A DNA stretch of 64,000 nt from JBGPTK01 sp963797765 (GTDB lineage: Bacteria; Acidobacteriota; Terriglobia; Acidiferrales; UBA7541): positions 372,001-436,000 of the forward strand of contig CAWCQU010000007.1 of NCBI GenBank assembly GCA_963797765.1, written 5' to 3'. Positions 8,891 to 18,800 of this stretch are shown in pieces. The first letter of the stretch is position 1, and every line of letters begins with the position of its first letter. The position numbers and the translations under genes were made by a program. The notes beneath the pieces were generated by a model, which saw only the letters and a program-made list of their open reading frames with translations, had not been told where the DNA came from and searched no databases.

Positions 8891-10360
8891 CTACACTGGA
8901 GGAATTTGCGCAACGTTCCATCCGCCGCCGATCGCTTTGATTAATAGAACGCTGGCCGCCAAGCGGCGGGTCAGGAGATCAACCGCTGTACGCTCATTCG
9001 TGAGCGCTGCGGTTTGAGCTGTGGTTACTTCGAGATAGTTGGAAACTCCGCCTTTGTAGCGATTGTTGGAGAGGGCGAGCGAATGCTCCGCGGCTGCAAC
9101 GGCAGCATTCTGTGTCTGTGCTTCTTCTTGCAGAATGCGCAAGGCCGCGAGATTATCTTCCACTTCCTGAAATGCCGTTAGAATGGCTTGTCGGTAAAGC
9201 GCCACCGATTGATTGTAGGCGGACCGAGCCTGGTCCGTAATCGCGTGGCGGCGTCCGGCGTCGAATAAGGTCTCAATCGCCGCGGGGCCAATGGAAAAGA
9301 ATCCAGAAGGACCTTGAATCAATGTGCTGATCGCGGCGCTCTCGAATCCTCCCGTTCCATTCAACGTAATCAGCGGGAAGTAGGCGGCTTTCGCAATTCC
9401 GATTTGAGCATTCGCGGCTTGTATTTGTCTCTCCGCAGCGGCGATGTCCGGACGGCGCTCCAGCAAATCCGATGGCAGTCCTTCCGGTATCGCGGGAGGC
9501 GGACTCGAAAGCGGCAAGGGCGCCAGGCTGAACTTCGCGGCCGGCTGGCCAACCAGAACTGCAATGGCGTGTTCGAGTGCTGCCCTCTGGACCCCCACGT
9601 CGATGGCCTGCGCGCGGGTCGTCTCCAGTTCCGTCTGGGCCTGGGCCACATCGACCGCGGATGCAATTCCGCCCTGGTAGCGATTCTGCGTCAGATCGAG
9701 CGCCTTCTGAAACGAAACTACGCTCGATTCGAGAAGCTGCTTCTGAGCATCTAGTCCGCGAAGCTCAAAATAATCGAGCGCGAGCTCCGAGTGCAGACTT
9801 AGATCCACGTTGGCGAGGTCGGCGGCGCTGGCTTGCGCTTGTGCACGGCTCGATTCCACCGTGCGTCGCACTCGGCCCCACACATCGGCTTCGTAGGAGA
9901 CATCAACAGGAATTTGAAAATCCCCATAGTTCGCTATGCTTGATGCGGAGCTGAGCGCCTTATTCTGCGACTGCCGATTACCAGTGATCGCAGCTCCACC
10001 CGATACGGTCGGAAAATAGAATGAGCGCGAGATGCGGACGGCGGCCCGCGCTTGTTCGAACTGGGCCTCTGCCGCCTTTAGAGTTTGATTGGAGACCTTG
10101 ATTTGCTCTTCGAGGCTATTGAGTTGTGGGTCCTCGTAAATCTCCCACCACTTCCCTTTTGCGATCGCATCGCTCGGCTGTGCCGTTTTCCAATTCCCCA
10201 CTTCTTTGTAGGCGGCGGGCACTTCAGCAGTGGGCTTCGCATATTTCGGACCAACCGTGCAGCCTCCGAACCAGAGAAAACTAAACGCCACGAACACCGC
10301 CCAACCTGGGCGGCTGGATCTACCAGCAGGCACTCCGCACTCTCCTCCCAAACCAATCAC
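8891..10360 (-). CDS. Outer-membrane efflux lipoprotein (NodT/OprM family)
   Basis: This 489-residue protein begins with a signal segment (AVFVAFSFLWFGG) ending in a lipobox cysteine followed by TVGPKY, the hallmark of the OprM/NodT outer-membrane factors. Two OEP repeats follow, with the usual alanine/glutamine-rich helical text (LKAAEAQFEQARAAVRISR) and the region LPSDLLERRPDIAAAERQI, which is highly typical of the family. It forms the trimeric exit duct of a tripartite RND pump. Its GTG start overlaps the adaptor stop by 4 bases (GTGA), so translation is probably coupled. It is the last gene of the operon. Substrate cannot be deduced. Confidence 0.93.
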   Translation of the reverse strand: MIGLGGECGVPAGRSSRPGWAVFVAFSFLWFGGCTVGPKYAKPTAEVPAAYKEVGNWKTAQPSDAIAKGKWWEIYEDPQLNSLEEQIKVSNQTLKAAEAQFEQARAAVRISRSFYFPTVSGGAAITGNRQSQNKALSSASSIANYGDFQIPVDVSYEADVWGRVRRTVESSRAQAQASAADLANVDLSLHSELALDYFELRGLDAQKQLLESSVVSFQKALDLTQNRYQGGIASAVDVAQAQTELETTRAQAIDVGVQRAALEHAIAVLVGQPAAKFSLAPLPLSSPPPAIPEGLPSDLLERRPDIAAAERQIQAANAQIGIAKAAYFPLITLNGTGGFESAAISTLIQGPSGFFSIGPAAIETLFDAGRRHAITDQARSAYNQSVALYRQAILTAFQEVEDNLAALRILQEEAQTQNAAVAAAEHSLALSNNRYKGGVSNYLEVTTAQTAALTNERTAVDLLTRRLAASVLLIKAIGGGWNVAQIPPV

Positions 10361-11568
10361 TTCGCATCCGCTCCTTGCTTGGGAGTAGCAACACGAACCT
10401 TCTCCCCGCTCACTAGAGAATCAGGAGGACTATCGATAATTTGTTCATTTCCTGTGAGTCCGGAAATGATTTCAACTTCGGTTCCAAAGTCCCTGCCGAT
10501 AGACACACGGGAGAGCACGGCATGATCGCCCTCGATCGTGGCCACCTGCATTCCTTCGGAGCGGAAAATCAAGCTGCTCACCGGCACAATAAATGTGGAG
10601 GTCATGGTCGGGATCTGCAAATGAACTTCGGCGAAAGCGCCGGGGAAGAGTTCGCCGCGGGGATTATCCACATCCACTTCCACAAGCAGCGTTCGTGAGG
10701 ACGGGTCGATGGAATCGGCGGTGCGAACCAGCTTTCCCTGGAATCTGCGCCCGGGGAATTCGGTGAGCGTCAAGACCGGAGTCAGTCCCGGCTTTGCCAC
10801 CTGGGAAAATGCTTGCGGCACATTGATATATACCCGCAATTCATGCGTAGCGGCGATATGGAATAGCTCCCGCGCCGCGCCGCCGCTGCTGCCGGAATCG
10901 ATCAGAGCTCCAATGTCGGTATTCCGGGCGGTGATGACCCCGTCGAACGGCGCATAAATTTTGGCGAATCCTTGCAATTGTTGCAGGCGGTCCACATTGT
11001 GCTGCGCCGACTGCACCATCGCTTTCTTCGCTTCATAATCGCCGGTCGCGTTATCCACGTCCTGCTTGGAAACCGATTCAGTGTTCTTCAGACCCTCGTA
11101 CCGCTCGGCTGTGAGTGCCGACAAATGGGCATTGGCCTGTGCCGTGTTCAGGTCGGCACGCGCCTGCTGCAGTTGTTGATCCACTTCAGGCGTATCGATA
11201 TCCGCGAGCAATTGCCCGGCCTTCACATGCGCGCCGATATCCGAATACCACTTCCGCAAATATCCGTTCGTTCGCGCATAGATCGGCGCGTCTGTGAACG
11301 CTTGAATATTCCCCGGAAGCACGATTTCCTGCTGCGGGGCTCCACGCTTCGGTTGAACAACGGTGACGTAGGGGGTCGCCAGATCAGTGGTCTCAGTTTT
11401 CAGCGCGGCGCGGGCCTTCAATCGGGGCACGACGCCGGCCACAATGATTCCGGCCACAATCAGCAAAGCGATGATCGTGATAAGAACGCCATGGCCGCTG
11501 CCCTTTTCCTCGAGTGCGCGTCTCTGGTCACTCGGGGATTGCGATTCTCTTGGTTCCTGATCATTCAT
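10357..11568 (-). CDS. RND efflux periplasmic adaptor (membrane fusion protein)
   Basis: This 403-residue protein has one N-terminal membrane anchor near residues 29-48 (LITIIALLIVAGIIVAGVV), then lipoyl, coiled-coil hairpin and beta-barrel regions of the AcrA/HlyD type. The lipoyl part shows YVTVVQPKRGAPQQEIVLPG and GAHVKAGQLLADIDTPEVD; the second lipoyl half has FAKIYAPFDGVITARNTDIG. It links the pump to the outer-membrane factor. An AGAGG ribosome binding site precedes the ATG. It lies 57 bases after the pump stop and overlaps the outer-membrane gene by 4 bases. Confidence 0.93.
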   Translation of the reverse strand: MNDQEPRESQSPSDQRRALEEKGSGHGVLITIIALLIVAGIIVAGVVPRLKARAALKTETTDLATPYVTVVQPKRGAPQQEIVLPGNIQAFTDAPIYARTNGYLRKWYSDIGAHVKAGQLLADIDTPEVDQQLQQARADLNTAQANAHLSALTAERYEGLKNTESVSKQDVDNATGDYEAKKAMVQSAQHNVDRLQQLQGFAKIYAPFDGVITARNTDIGALIDSGSSGGAARELFHIAATHELRVYINVPQAFSQVAKPGLTPVLTLTEFPGRRFQGKLVRTADSIDPSSRTLLVEVDVDNPRGELFPGAFAEVHLQIPTMTSTFIVPVSSLIFRSEGMQVATIEGDHAVLSRVSIGRDFGTEVEIISGLTGNEQIIDSPPDSLVSGEKVRVATPKQGADAK

Positions 11569-11625
11569 GAAGACCTCTTCCCACGCCGAGAATGCTCGAA
11601 AAACTTCCGCGCTTGCTTGCCCAGT

Positions 11626-14370
11626 TCATTTGAGTGCCGGGTTCATGGGTGCTTCCGGTTCGGTTTTACGATGCACCAGACTGAAGAAAACGGGCACGAA
11701 GAAAAGCGTCGCAACCGTAGCAAAGATCAGCCCGCCGATCACCGCCCGGCCTAACGGAGCATTCTGTTCGGCGCCTTCGCCCAGGCTCAACGCCATCGGG
11801 AGCATGCCAATGATCATCGCCAACGCGGTCATTAACACAGGCCGAAAGCGAGTAAATCCCGAATTAAGCGCCGCCTCCGTCGAATTCCGGCCTTCTTGCA
11901 TTTCTTCCTTGCCAAAACTCACCACCAGAATGCTGTTGGCCGTGGCCACACCCATGCACATGATGGCTCCAGTCAGCGCCGGCACGCTGACGGTAGTCTT
12001 TGTGATGAAAAGCATCCAGACAATTCCGGCAAAAGCCGCCGGCAACGCCATGAGGATTATTAAGGGATCAAGCCAGGACTGGAAATTTACCACAATTAAC
12101 AGGTAAACCAGGACGATGGCAAACGCAAGTCCCGCCAGCAGTCCTACGAAGGAGGAGCGCATCGTCGAAATTTGTCCGCGCACAATCAGCTGTGATCCGC
12201 GCGGCAATTCCTTCCGGCTTTTATCCACAATTCGATCGAGATCGTGGGCCACCGCCCCTAGGTCTCTTCCTTGCACGCTTCCAAAAATATCGATGGCGTA
12301 CTGAACGTCGTAATGGCTGACCACCGCCATCTCGGCGCTCCGCGAAATGGTGGCGATATTGGAGAGGATTTGGGGAGGGCCTTGGCTGGCGTTACCCGTT
12401 GTAACCGGAAGATTTTGAAGAGACTGCAACGAATCCTCCCGGTATTGGGGGGATTGGGTGGTAATGCTGTAGCTTACGCCGGTCTTCGGATCCAGCCAGA
12501 AGGTGGGGGTGGTTTGGAAGCTTCCGCTCAAGGAAATCAGCAGGCTGCTCGCCGCGTCCCTCTGGGTAAAACCGATTTGCTGCGCCCGCGTGCGGTCGAC
12601 GGTTATATGCAATTTCGGCTGATTGAACGCTTGCTGGATTCGCAGATCGGTGGTGCCGGGAATGAATTTTAGTTGATTCATCAATTTGTCTGCGAATTGA
12701 CGATTGCCTTGCAAGTTCCTTCCCACTAGCTGAATATCGATCGGCGCCGGAAGGCCAAAATTCAAGATCTGGCTCACCATATCCGCGGGAATGAAATAAA
12801 AGTTCACTCCGGGAAAATCCCTTACCAGCTTCAGGCGCAAATCGTGCACATACGTTTCCGTCGGGTGATGATCCTTCGAGAGCGCCACCTGAATATCGGC
12901 ATCGCCGGGTCCGATGGGCGCGGAAGTGCTGTAGGAAAGATTGATGCCGCTATACGGCAATCCGATATTGTCGATGATGCTGGCCAGCTCTTTCCTCGGG
13001 ATCGATCGTCGAATTTCGTCTTCCACGCGATCGCAAACAGCTGCTGTTTCCTCAATGCGCGTGCCGGTGGGTGCGCGCAGATGCAACTTGAATTCGCCGC
13101 TGTCTACCGCCGGGAAAAAATCCTGACCCAGCAGGGGAATCAGCGCCAGGGAAAGCACGCAGGCGCCGAGAAAACAGACCACAAACGGCCCCCGGTGATG
13201 CAGGCACTTCTCGAGTAACCCGCGATACCGCACGCGGAACCGCTCGAATCCGAGCTCAAATTTAGCCTGCATCCGCACGAAAGGATTGCGTGATTTCGAG
13301 CTCTCCTCCATTTCGTGCTCAATCTCTCTTCCCACTTGAGCCACCAGCAGATATTTGGCCATGGTAGGAACGAGCGTGCGGGAAAGCAGGTAGGAAGCCA
13401 TCATCGCGAATACCACCGCTTCCGCGAGCGGTACGAAAAGATAGCGAGCCACGCCGCTCAAGAAAAACATCGGGACGAATACTATGCAGATGCTCAGTGT
13501 GGAAACGAATGCGGGCACGGCAATCTGCGAAGCGCCGTCCAGAATCGCCTGCACAATTTCCTTGCCCTGATCGATGTTGCGATTGACGTTTTCAATCTCC
13601 ACCGTGGCGTCGTCCACTAAAATACCGACCGCCAAGGCCAGCCCGCCTAAAGTCATGATGTTGATCGTCTGCCCCAAAGCGCTTAAACAAATAATCGACG
13701 TCAAAATCGAAAGCGGAATCGAAACCGCAATGATCACGGTGCTGCGCCAGCTCCCCAGAAAAACCAGAATCATGAACCCGGTCAGGCAAGCCGCGATGAT
13801 GGCTTCTCGAACAACGCCGCTGATCGCCGCGCGGACGAAGATCGACTGGTCGGAAAGCGGGCGAACCTCCAATTCAGGCGGAAGGGTCGTCAGCACCTGC
13901 GGCAGAATCTTTTTGATGTGAGAAATAATGTCGAGGGTGGAGACATCGCCATTTTTGAGAATGGACATCAGCGACGCGCGTTGTCCGTCCACGCGCACGA
14001 TGTTCGTCTGCGGAGGATTCCCGTCGCGCACGTTTGCCACATCGTGGACGTAAATAGTCGAGTTTCCGATAGTCTTGATCGGTAAATCGTTCAATTCCGC
14101 CACCGTCTCGGGTGAACTGTTCAGATCGACTTGATATTCATACTGCCCCATTTTCATCGAGCCGGCAGGAATGATCAGGTTTTGATTGCCGATCGCGGTC
14201 ACCACGTCAACCGCCGAAAGTCCCTTGGCCTGCAGAGCGGTGGGAATCAAATCCACTTGAATTTGCCGCTGCTTTCCGCCGTAGGGATAGGGGATGGCCA
14301 CACCGGGAGTGGTAACCAGGCCACTCCGCAGGAAATTGATTCCAAGGTCTCCCAATTGCTGCTCGGACAA
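11626..14370 (-). CDS. RND efflux permease, main part (downstream of a frame break)
   Basis: This 914-residue open frame carries most of an AcrB-like inner-membrane pump. The proton-relay helix reads ALAVGILVDDATVEIEN, and the C-terminal half has MCMGVATANSILVVSFGKEE. It begins with a TTG that is really mid-protein: the first 140 or so residues of the family lie in the overlapping frame 14207-14815. Removing one C (a G on the plus strand, about 14377) joins LQLALSG to TGLSEQQLGDLG, giving one 1,062-residue pump, the normal size. Together with the adaptor and outer-membrane genes it forms a tripartite exporter driven by the proton gradient. If the break is real the pump is inactive; a sequencing error is simpler. 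Confidence 0.9.
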   Translation of the reverse strand: MSEQQLGDLGINFLRSGLVTTPGVAIPYPYGGKQRQIQVDLIPTALQAKGLSAVDVVTAIGNQNLIIPAGSMKMGQYEYQVDLNSSPETVAELNDLPIKTIGNSTIYVHDVANVRDGNPPQTNIVRVDGQRASLMSILKNGDVSTLDIISHIKKILPQVLTTLPPELEVRPLSDQSIFVRAAISGVVREAIIAACLTGFMILVFLGSWRSTVIIAVSIPLSILTSIICLSALGQTINIMTLGGLALAVGILVDDATVEIENVNRNIDQGKEIVQAILDGASQIAVPAFVSTLSICIVFVPMFFLSGVARYLFVPLAEAVVFAMMASYLLSRTLVPTMAKYLLVAQVGREIEHEMEESSKSRNPFVRMQAKFELGFERFRVRYRGLLEKCLHHRGPFVVCFLGACVLSLALIPLLGQDFFPAVDSGEFKLHLRAPTGTRIEETAAVCDRVEDEIRRSIPRKELASIIDNIGLPYSGINLSYSTSAPIGPGDADIQVALSKDHHPTETYVHDLRLKLVRDFPGVNFYFIPADMVSQILNFGLPAPIDIQLVGRNLQGNRQFADKLMNQLKFIPGTTDLRIQQAFNQPKLHITVDRTRAQQIGFTQRDAASSLLISLSGSFQTTPTFWLDPKTGVSYSITTQSPQYREDSLQSLQNLPVTTGNASQGPPQILSNIATISRSAEMAVVSHYDVQYAIDIFGSVQGRDLGAVAHDLDRIVDKSRKELPRGSQLIVRGQISTMRSSFVGLLAGLAFAIVLVYLLIVVNFQSWLDPLIILMALPAAFAGIVWMLFITKTTVSVPALTGAIMCMGVATANSILVVSFGKEEMQEGRNSTEAALNSGFTRFRPVLMTALAMIIGMLPMALSLGEGAEQNAPLGRAVIGGLIFATVATLFFVPVFFSLVHRKTEPEAPMNPALK

Positions 14371-14815
14371 GCCCGTGGCCGGAAAGCGCCAATTGCAGGA
14401 TGGGAACGGTGGAAGCGTTGTACTGGATAATGAACGGAGGAGTAGTTCCGGGCGGAAGCCCCCTCAGAAGGCTCTGGGAGACCGCCGTTACCTGGGCGAA
14501 GGCATTGGCGATTTGAACGTTAGGCTGAAAAAAGATTTTTACCACGGCGATGCCGGTCAAGGACTGGGATTCGATGTGCTCCATGTCATTGACTGTCGTG
14601 GTCAGCACTCTTTCGTAGTTGTAAACGATCCGGTTGGACATCTCCTCCGGAGAAATTCCGGCATAATTCCAGATGACGCTGATCACCGGGATATCAATAT
14701 TGGGAAATATGTCGGTTGGAGTGCGCAGGATTGTGATTGGGCCCAGGATGAGCAACAAAATGGAGACCACCACGAACGTGTAAGGACGCCGAAGCGCTAG
14801 CCTGACTATCCACAT
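14207..14815 (-). CDS. RND efflux permease, N-terminal fragment (upstream of frame break)
   Basis: From the ATG at 14815 the first part is a typical RND N-terminus: one membrane helix (TFVVVSILLLILGPITILR), then DIFPNIDIPVISVIWNYAG, SPEEMSNRIVYNYERVL and GLPPGTTPPFIIQYNAST. After LQLALSG (near residue 146) the reading turns into unrelated text, while the proper continuation is found one frame over. This fragment and 11626-14370 should be read as one gene with a single extra base near 14377. It is the first gene of the efflux operon. Confidence 0.88.
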   Translation of the reverse strand: MWIVRLALRRPYTFVVVSILLLILGPITILRTPTDIFPNIDIPVISVIWNYAGISPEEMSNRIVYNYERVLTTTVNDMEHIESQSLTGIAVVKIFFQPNVQIANAFAQVTAVSQSLLRGLPPGTTPPFIIQYNASTVPILQLALSGHGLVRAAIGRPWNQFPAEWPGYHSRCGHPLSLRRKAAANSSGFDSHRSAGQGTFGG

Positions 14816-15496
14816 CGAATGCTCTTACTCCTGAAGCCCCTTGGGACTAGCAAGTCTGCACGTGGGGCCGTTCTGTTAACACGATGAACCACTCTATCGT
14901 AAGCGGTATTCTATAATGATTACCATCAGATGACATCAGTGGCGAGGCCGATTCAGCCCGTGCCCGGTCCTAATCCTAAGCTCATACCGCCAAACCCGCC
15001 TGTATAAGGAACGCATGCGCCAGATATTGCGTTTCGAGGAATATCAAGTGGCAGAAGGCGCCTGAGAACACGAGTTGTTCCGCAGACCACTAAGAATAAT
15101 CCCGGGAACGCCAATCTCACCGTTGGAGGCCACTCCACGCTCTTTCCAGTTACCTCAATCCACCATACAGGAATCCCCTGATATTCCTACAGGAAGCTAG
15201 GGATGGACGCTAACGTCCCTCCGACTTACGCTCGTAAAGTATTTGAAGCAATCGGAATAGAGGTTCGGGAGTGGTTTTCTGAGCAATGTCGGAATGCTTG
15301 GGAATAGTGTTCCACGGGGAAATCCCTTTTGCTACAATAGTCGCTGGTTCAATCCCGCCCTCAGAAGCCCAGCGACTGCAAAAGACAGCATTTAAAGCGA
15401 CACGCGGCTTACCTCAGGTCATGGAAGAGTCATTCTTCCGGCTCTTTTGTTTAGTCCTGTGGAGCGCATCTAGATGGAATAAAGAAAGGAGTTCCG
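14816..15496. other. Intergenic region before lmo0937-type gene
   Basis: About 680 bases with no strong gene. A 61-codon minus-strand frame at 14953-15138 has a hydrophobic N-terminus but only weak start signals. A hairpin lies at 15340-15376, just after a TACAAT box at 15333-15338 that could be a -10 element for the small gene at 15497; no good -35 is present. Confidence 0.45.
15340..15376 (+). promoter_or_regulatory. Leader hairpin upstream of the lmo0937-type gene
   Basis: GTCGCTGG (15340-15347) and CCAGCGAC (15369-15376) form a perfect 8-base-pair stem with a 21-base loop. It directly follows a TACAAT sequence, so it could sit at the 5' end of the transcript of the small gene. Function unknown. 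Confidence 0.3.
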
Positions 15497-15652
15497 ATGC
15501 ACCGAACGATCTTCATTATCTTGTTGAGTCTGTGGCTCATCGGAGTCTTAACACCTTATACAGCTCACGGATATCTCCACATCCTGCCGGTTTTGGCAGT
15601 TGCGACTATACTCATTCACTTCTTCATCCGCAGACGAAGCGCGCTCGATTGA
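15497..15652 (+). CDS. Small lmo0937-type membrane protein
   Basis: This 51-residue protein starts at ATG 15497 with a near-perfect AAGGAG ribosome binding site five bases upstream. It has two hydrophobic stretches (IFIILLSLWLIGVL and LHILPVLAVATILIHFFI) joined by TPYTAHGY and a basic end RRRS. This matches the pattern of the lmo0937 family (about 50 residues, LWLLG, a glycine-rich turn, then a second helix and basic tail). The family is widespread and often stress-linked, but its molecular role is unknown. It is probably a two-helix inner-membrane hairpin. Confidence 0.75.
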   Translation: MHRTIFIILLSLWLIGVLTPYTAHGYLHILPVLAVATILIHFFIRRRSALD

Positions 15653-15899
15653 ATGCGACGGTCTGCACAGGCCATCGGAGAGCTTGTGCCGCCCACTGCT
15701 GTCCCCGGTCGGCGTGCTATCATCCTGACTGCTGGTTCGCTTGGCCAAGCCATAAGCGTTCAGTCCTGACCTCAATCCTGATTCGAGATCAGAACAAGGT
15801 TTTCTGCTCCAGTCTTCCTCCTGTTTCCAAATTCCTGCGGTTTCTATTGACTGCCGGATGAAACGAACTGAAGGATTTCGAATTTAGTTTAATTACTTG

Positions 15900-18800
15900 A
15901 TGAGCGCAACGGAGACAACTACGGGGTTCTTCGCTGATGCGGAGGAACCGATCCGCGCTGAATTATTCAGCACCGATCGTCTGGAGCAGCACGCGGAAAG
16001 TCTTGCCGCTGCTCAGACTGTTAGCGAATCGAAGCAGGGCCGCCCGCTCACTCCTCGAGTGAGCGAAAACGGCCGGGTCCTGCTTGAATCTTACCGGGCG
16101 CTGGCTCAGGCCATCCGGCAGGGGCAGGAAATCACGCCCGCAGCCGAATGGCTGGTCGATAACTTCCACATTATAGATGAGCAGCTTCGAGAAATTCGCG
16201 ACGACCTGCCGCAGGGCTATTATCGGGAATTGCCCAAACTTAGTTCCGGTCCGTTCCAGGGTCTTCCCCGTGTATTTGGAGTCGCCTGGGCATTCGTAGC
16301 GCACACCGATAGCCGCTTTGATCCTGAAATCTTACGGCGTTTTGTAAGGGCCTACCAGCGCGTCCAGCCGCTCACGATCGGCGAACTCTGGGCCGTTGCC
16401 ATTACTTTGCGCGTTGTCCTGGTGGAAAATCTTCGCCGCCTAGCCGAGAGTATCGTGGATAGCCGGGCGGCCCGGCAAGCAGCCGATCTGCTGGCGGATC
16501 GGCTGCTTGGAGTGAACAGCCAGGAGCGTGTTCCGCTGGAATCGGCGATCAGTCGCTTTGAAGCTACTTCACTAGTTCCGGCCTTCGCCGTCGAGTTAGT
16601 GCAACGCCTGCGCGATCCCAATCCGGATGTGCGTCCGATCGTGCTGTGGCTCGAGGGACACCTGAAGGCACGGGGCACCACGGCGGAAGATATCGTCCGG
16701 GCCGAGCACCAGCAGCAAGCGGCCATGAACGTCACCGTCCGGAACATCATCACCAGCATGCGGCTGATGTCTGCGTTTAACTGGAAGGAATTTTTTGAAT
16801 CCATCAGCTTGGTGGACGAGATCCTCCGCGAGGAAACGAAATTCGCGGAGATGGATTTCTCGACGCGCGATAGCTATCGCCACGCAATAGAAGACCTTTC
16901 CAAAGGCTCCATTCATTCGGAAATTGAAGTCGCCCAACGCGTGCTGCGGCTCATCTGGCACGCCCGTTCCCAGCCTCTTAGCGGTTCACCGCTCGCGGAG
17001 GAAGAGGGCGCCGATCCCGGCTACTACCTTATCTCGCGAGGACGTCCTGCCCTCGAACGCGAGCTTGGATTTCGTCCTAAGTGGCGACGGCGATTACTTC
17101 GCTGGTACATGCGTTCCGCGGTTCCCGGATATCTGGGGACCATTGCCATTCTCACGGCTTTGATCCTGGCCCTGCCTTTGCTTCACGATGCCGGTAAAGG
17201 TGCTGGCTGGACAAGTCTTTTGATTTTGGGTCTTTTTGCCGCCTTCCCAGCTTCAGATCTAGCCATTGCTCTGATCAATCGCGCGGTTGCGGACTTGCTG
17301 GGGCCGCGAACGTTGCCGCGTATGGAATTGAAGCTGGGAGTCCCGGAACAACTCCGGACGATGGTCGTCATGCCCACCCTGCTGATCCATCAGCGTGAAA
17401 TTGAAGAACAGGTTGGGAGATTGGAAGTTCATTACCTCTCGAATGCGGATGGGAATCTGCACTTTGGATTGCTTTCCGATTGGGTCGATGCGCCCAGCGA
17501 GCACCTTCCCGATGACGATGAACTTCTGGCAGTCGCCGAGGACGGTATCACGCGGCTGAACAAGCGCTACGGCCCTGCGCCCGGCGGCAGTCCGCGTTTT
17601 TTTCTTTTTCATCGCAAGCGCGTGTGGGATGAGCGCGAGCAGAAATGGATGGGCTGGGAGCGCAAAAGGGGCAAGTTGCGTGAGTTGAACCAACTCTTGC
17701 GTGGATCAGCAAACACTTCATTTCTTTCTTTCGAGGGTCGTCCACTCGAAGACGTCAAGGGAGTGCGTTACGTTATTACCCTCGACGCGGATACACGAAT
17801 GCCGCGAGGCACCGCCTCTCGCCTCGTCGGCACCATGGCCCACCCCCTAAATCGTCCGAAGATCGATTCTCGGATCGGGCGCGTTGTGGGAGGCTACGGC
17901 CTGGTTCAACCGCGAATCACGCCAACGCTTCCCACCGGCGGCGAAGGCTCGCTTTTTCAAAAGATTTTCTCCGGTCCCAGCGGGATTGATCCGTACTCTG
18001 CGGCAATTTCGGATGTCTACCAGGATCTTTTCCAGGAAGGCTCTTATACCGGCAAAGGAATTTACGATATTGATGCCTTTGAGGGATCGCTGGCGGGCAA
18101 GGTGCCGGAAAACGCTTTGTTGAGCCACGATCTCTTCGAAGGCGTTTTTGCGCGCTGCGCCTTGGTGACGGATATCGAGCTCTTCGAGGAATTTCCCGCG
18201 CATTATGAAGCTTCCGTGAAACGCCAACATCGCTGGGCCCGCGGTGATTGGCAACTTCTGCCCTGGATATTTGGACGCGGCCCTGTCAAGCAGGGGGAGC
18301 AGTTTCGCGTCAGTCTTCCCGCGATTGGCCGCTGGAAAATGCTCGATAATCTTCGTCGCACTTTGTCGGCGCCCGCCACCTTTCTCACTCTGCTCCTCGC
18401 ATGGGTGCTCCCGCCGGTATTCCCCTGGGTGTGGACCAGGTTCATTTTGGCGACGATTGCAATTCCCCCTCTCATTCCCTTTCTGGCTGGCCTGAGTCCG
18501 CGCATCGGTGGAATTTCCAAACGCAGCCACTTTCGTAGTGTGTTCACCGACCTGGCGCTCAGCTTGTCACAGATTGGTTTGACTCTCACATTCTTGGCTT
18601 ATCAAGCCTGGCTGATGTCAGACGCGATCTTGCGCACCTTGACGCGCTTATTAATCACCCGCAAGAAATTGCTGGAATGGGTGACCGCCGCGCAAGCCAA
18701 ATATGATGTGGATTTCCAGTTGCTCGCCATCTACAAGCACATGGCCGGCGGAATTTTCCTGACGCTTGCAACAGCTGTAGCCCTCGCTTTTGCAAGGCCT

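Noticed and set aside
14953..15138. 61-codon minus-strand frame with hydrophobic start
   Set aside because: GTG start with weak upstream signal, no family and odd glycine-rich end; too little support for a gene.
15341..15360. tRNA-like T-arm text GGTTCAATCCCGCC
   Set aside because: The T-stem does not pair and no acceptor, D or anticodon arms are found around it; the bases fit a simple hairpin instead.
15286..15861. 191-codon plus-strand frame over the lmo0937-type gene
   Set aside because: The peptide has no pattern; the real gene is in another frame with a strong ribosome binding site.
17847..18530. Long minus-strand open frames inside the glucan synthase (also 21501-22049, 23652-24380)
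   Set aside because: They are antisense shadows in a GC-rich gene whose domain motifs are continuous on the plus strand.
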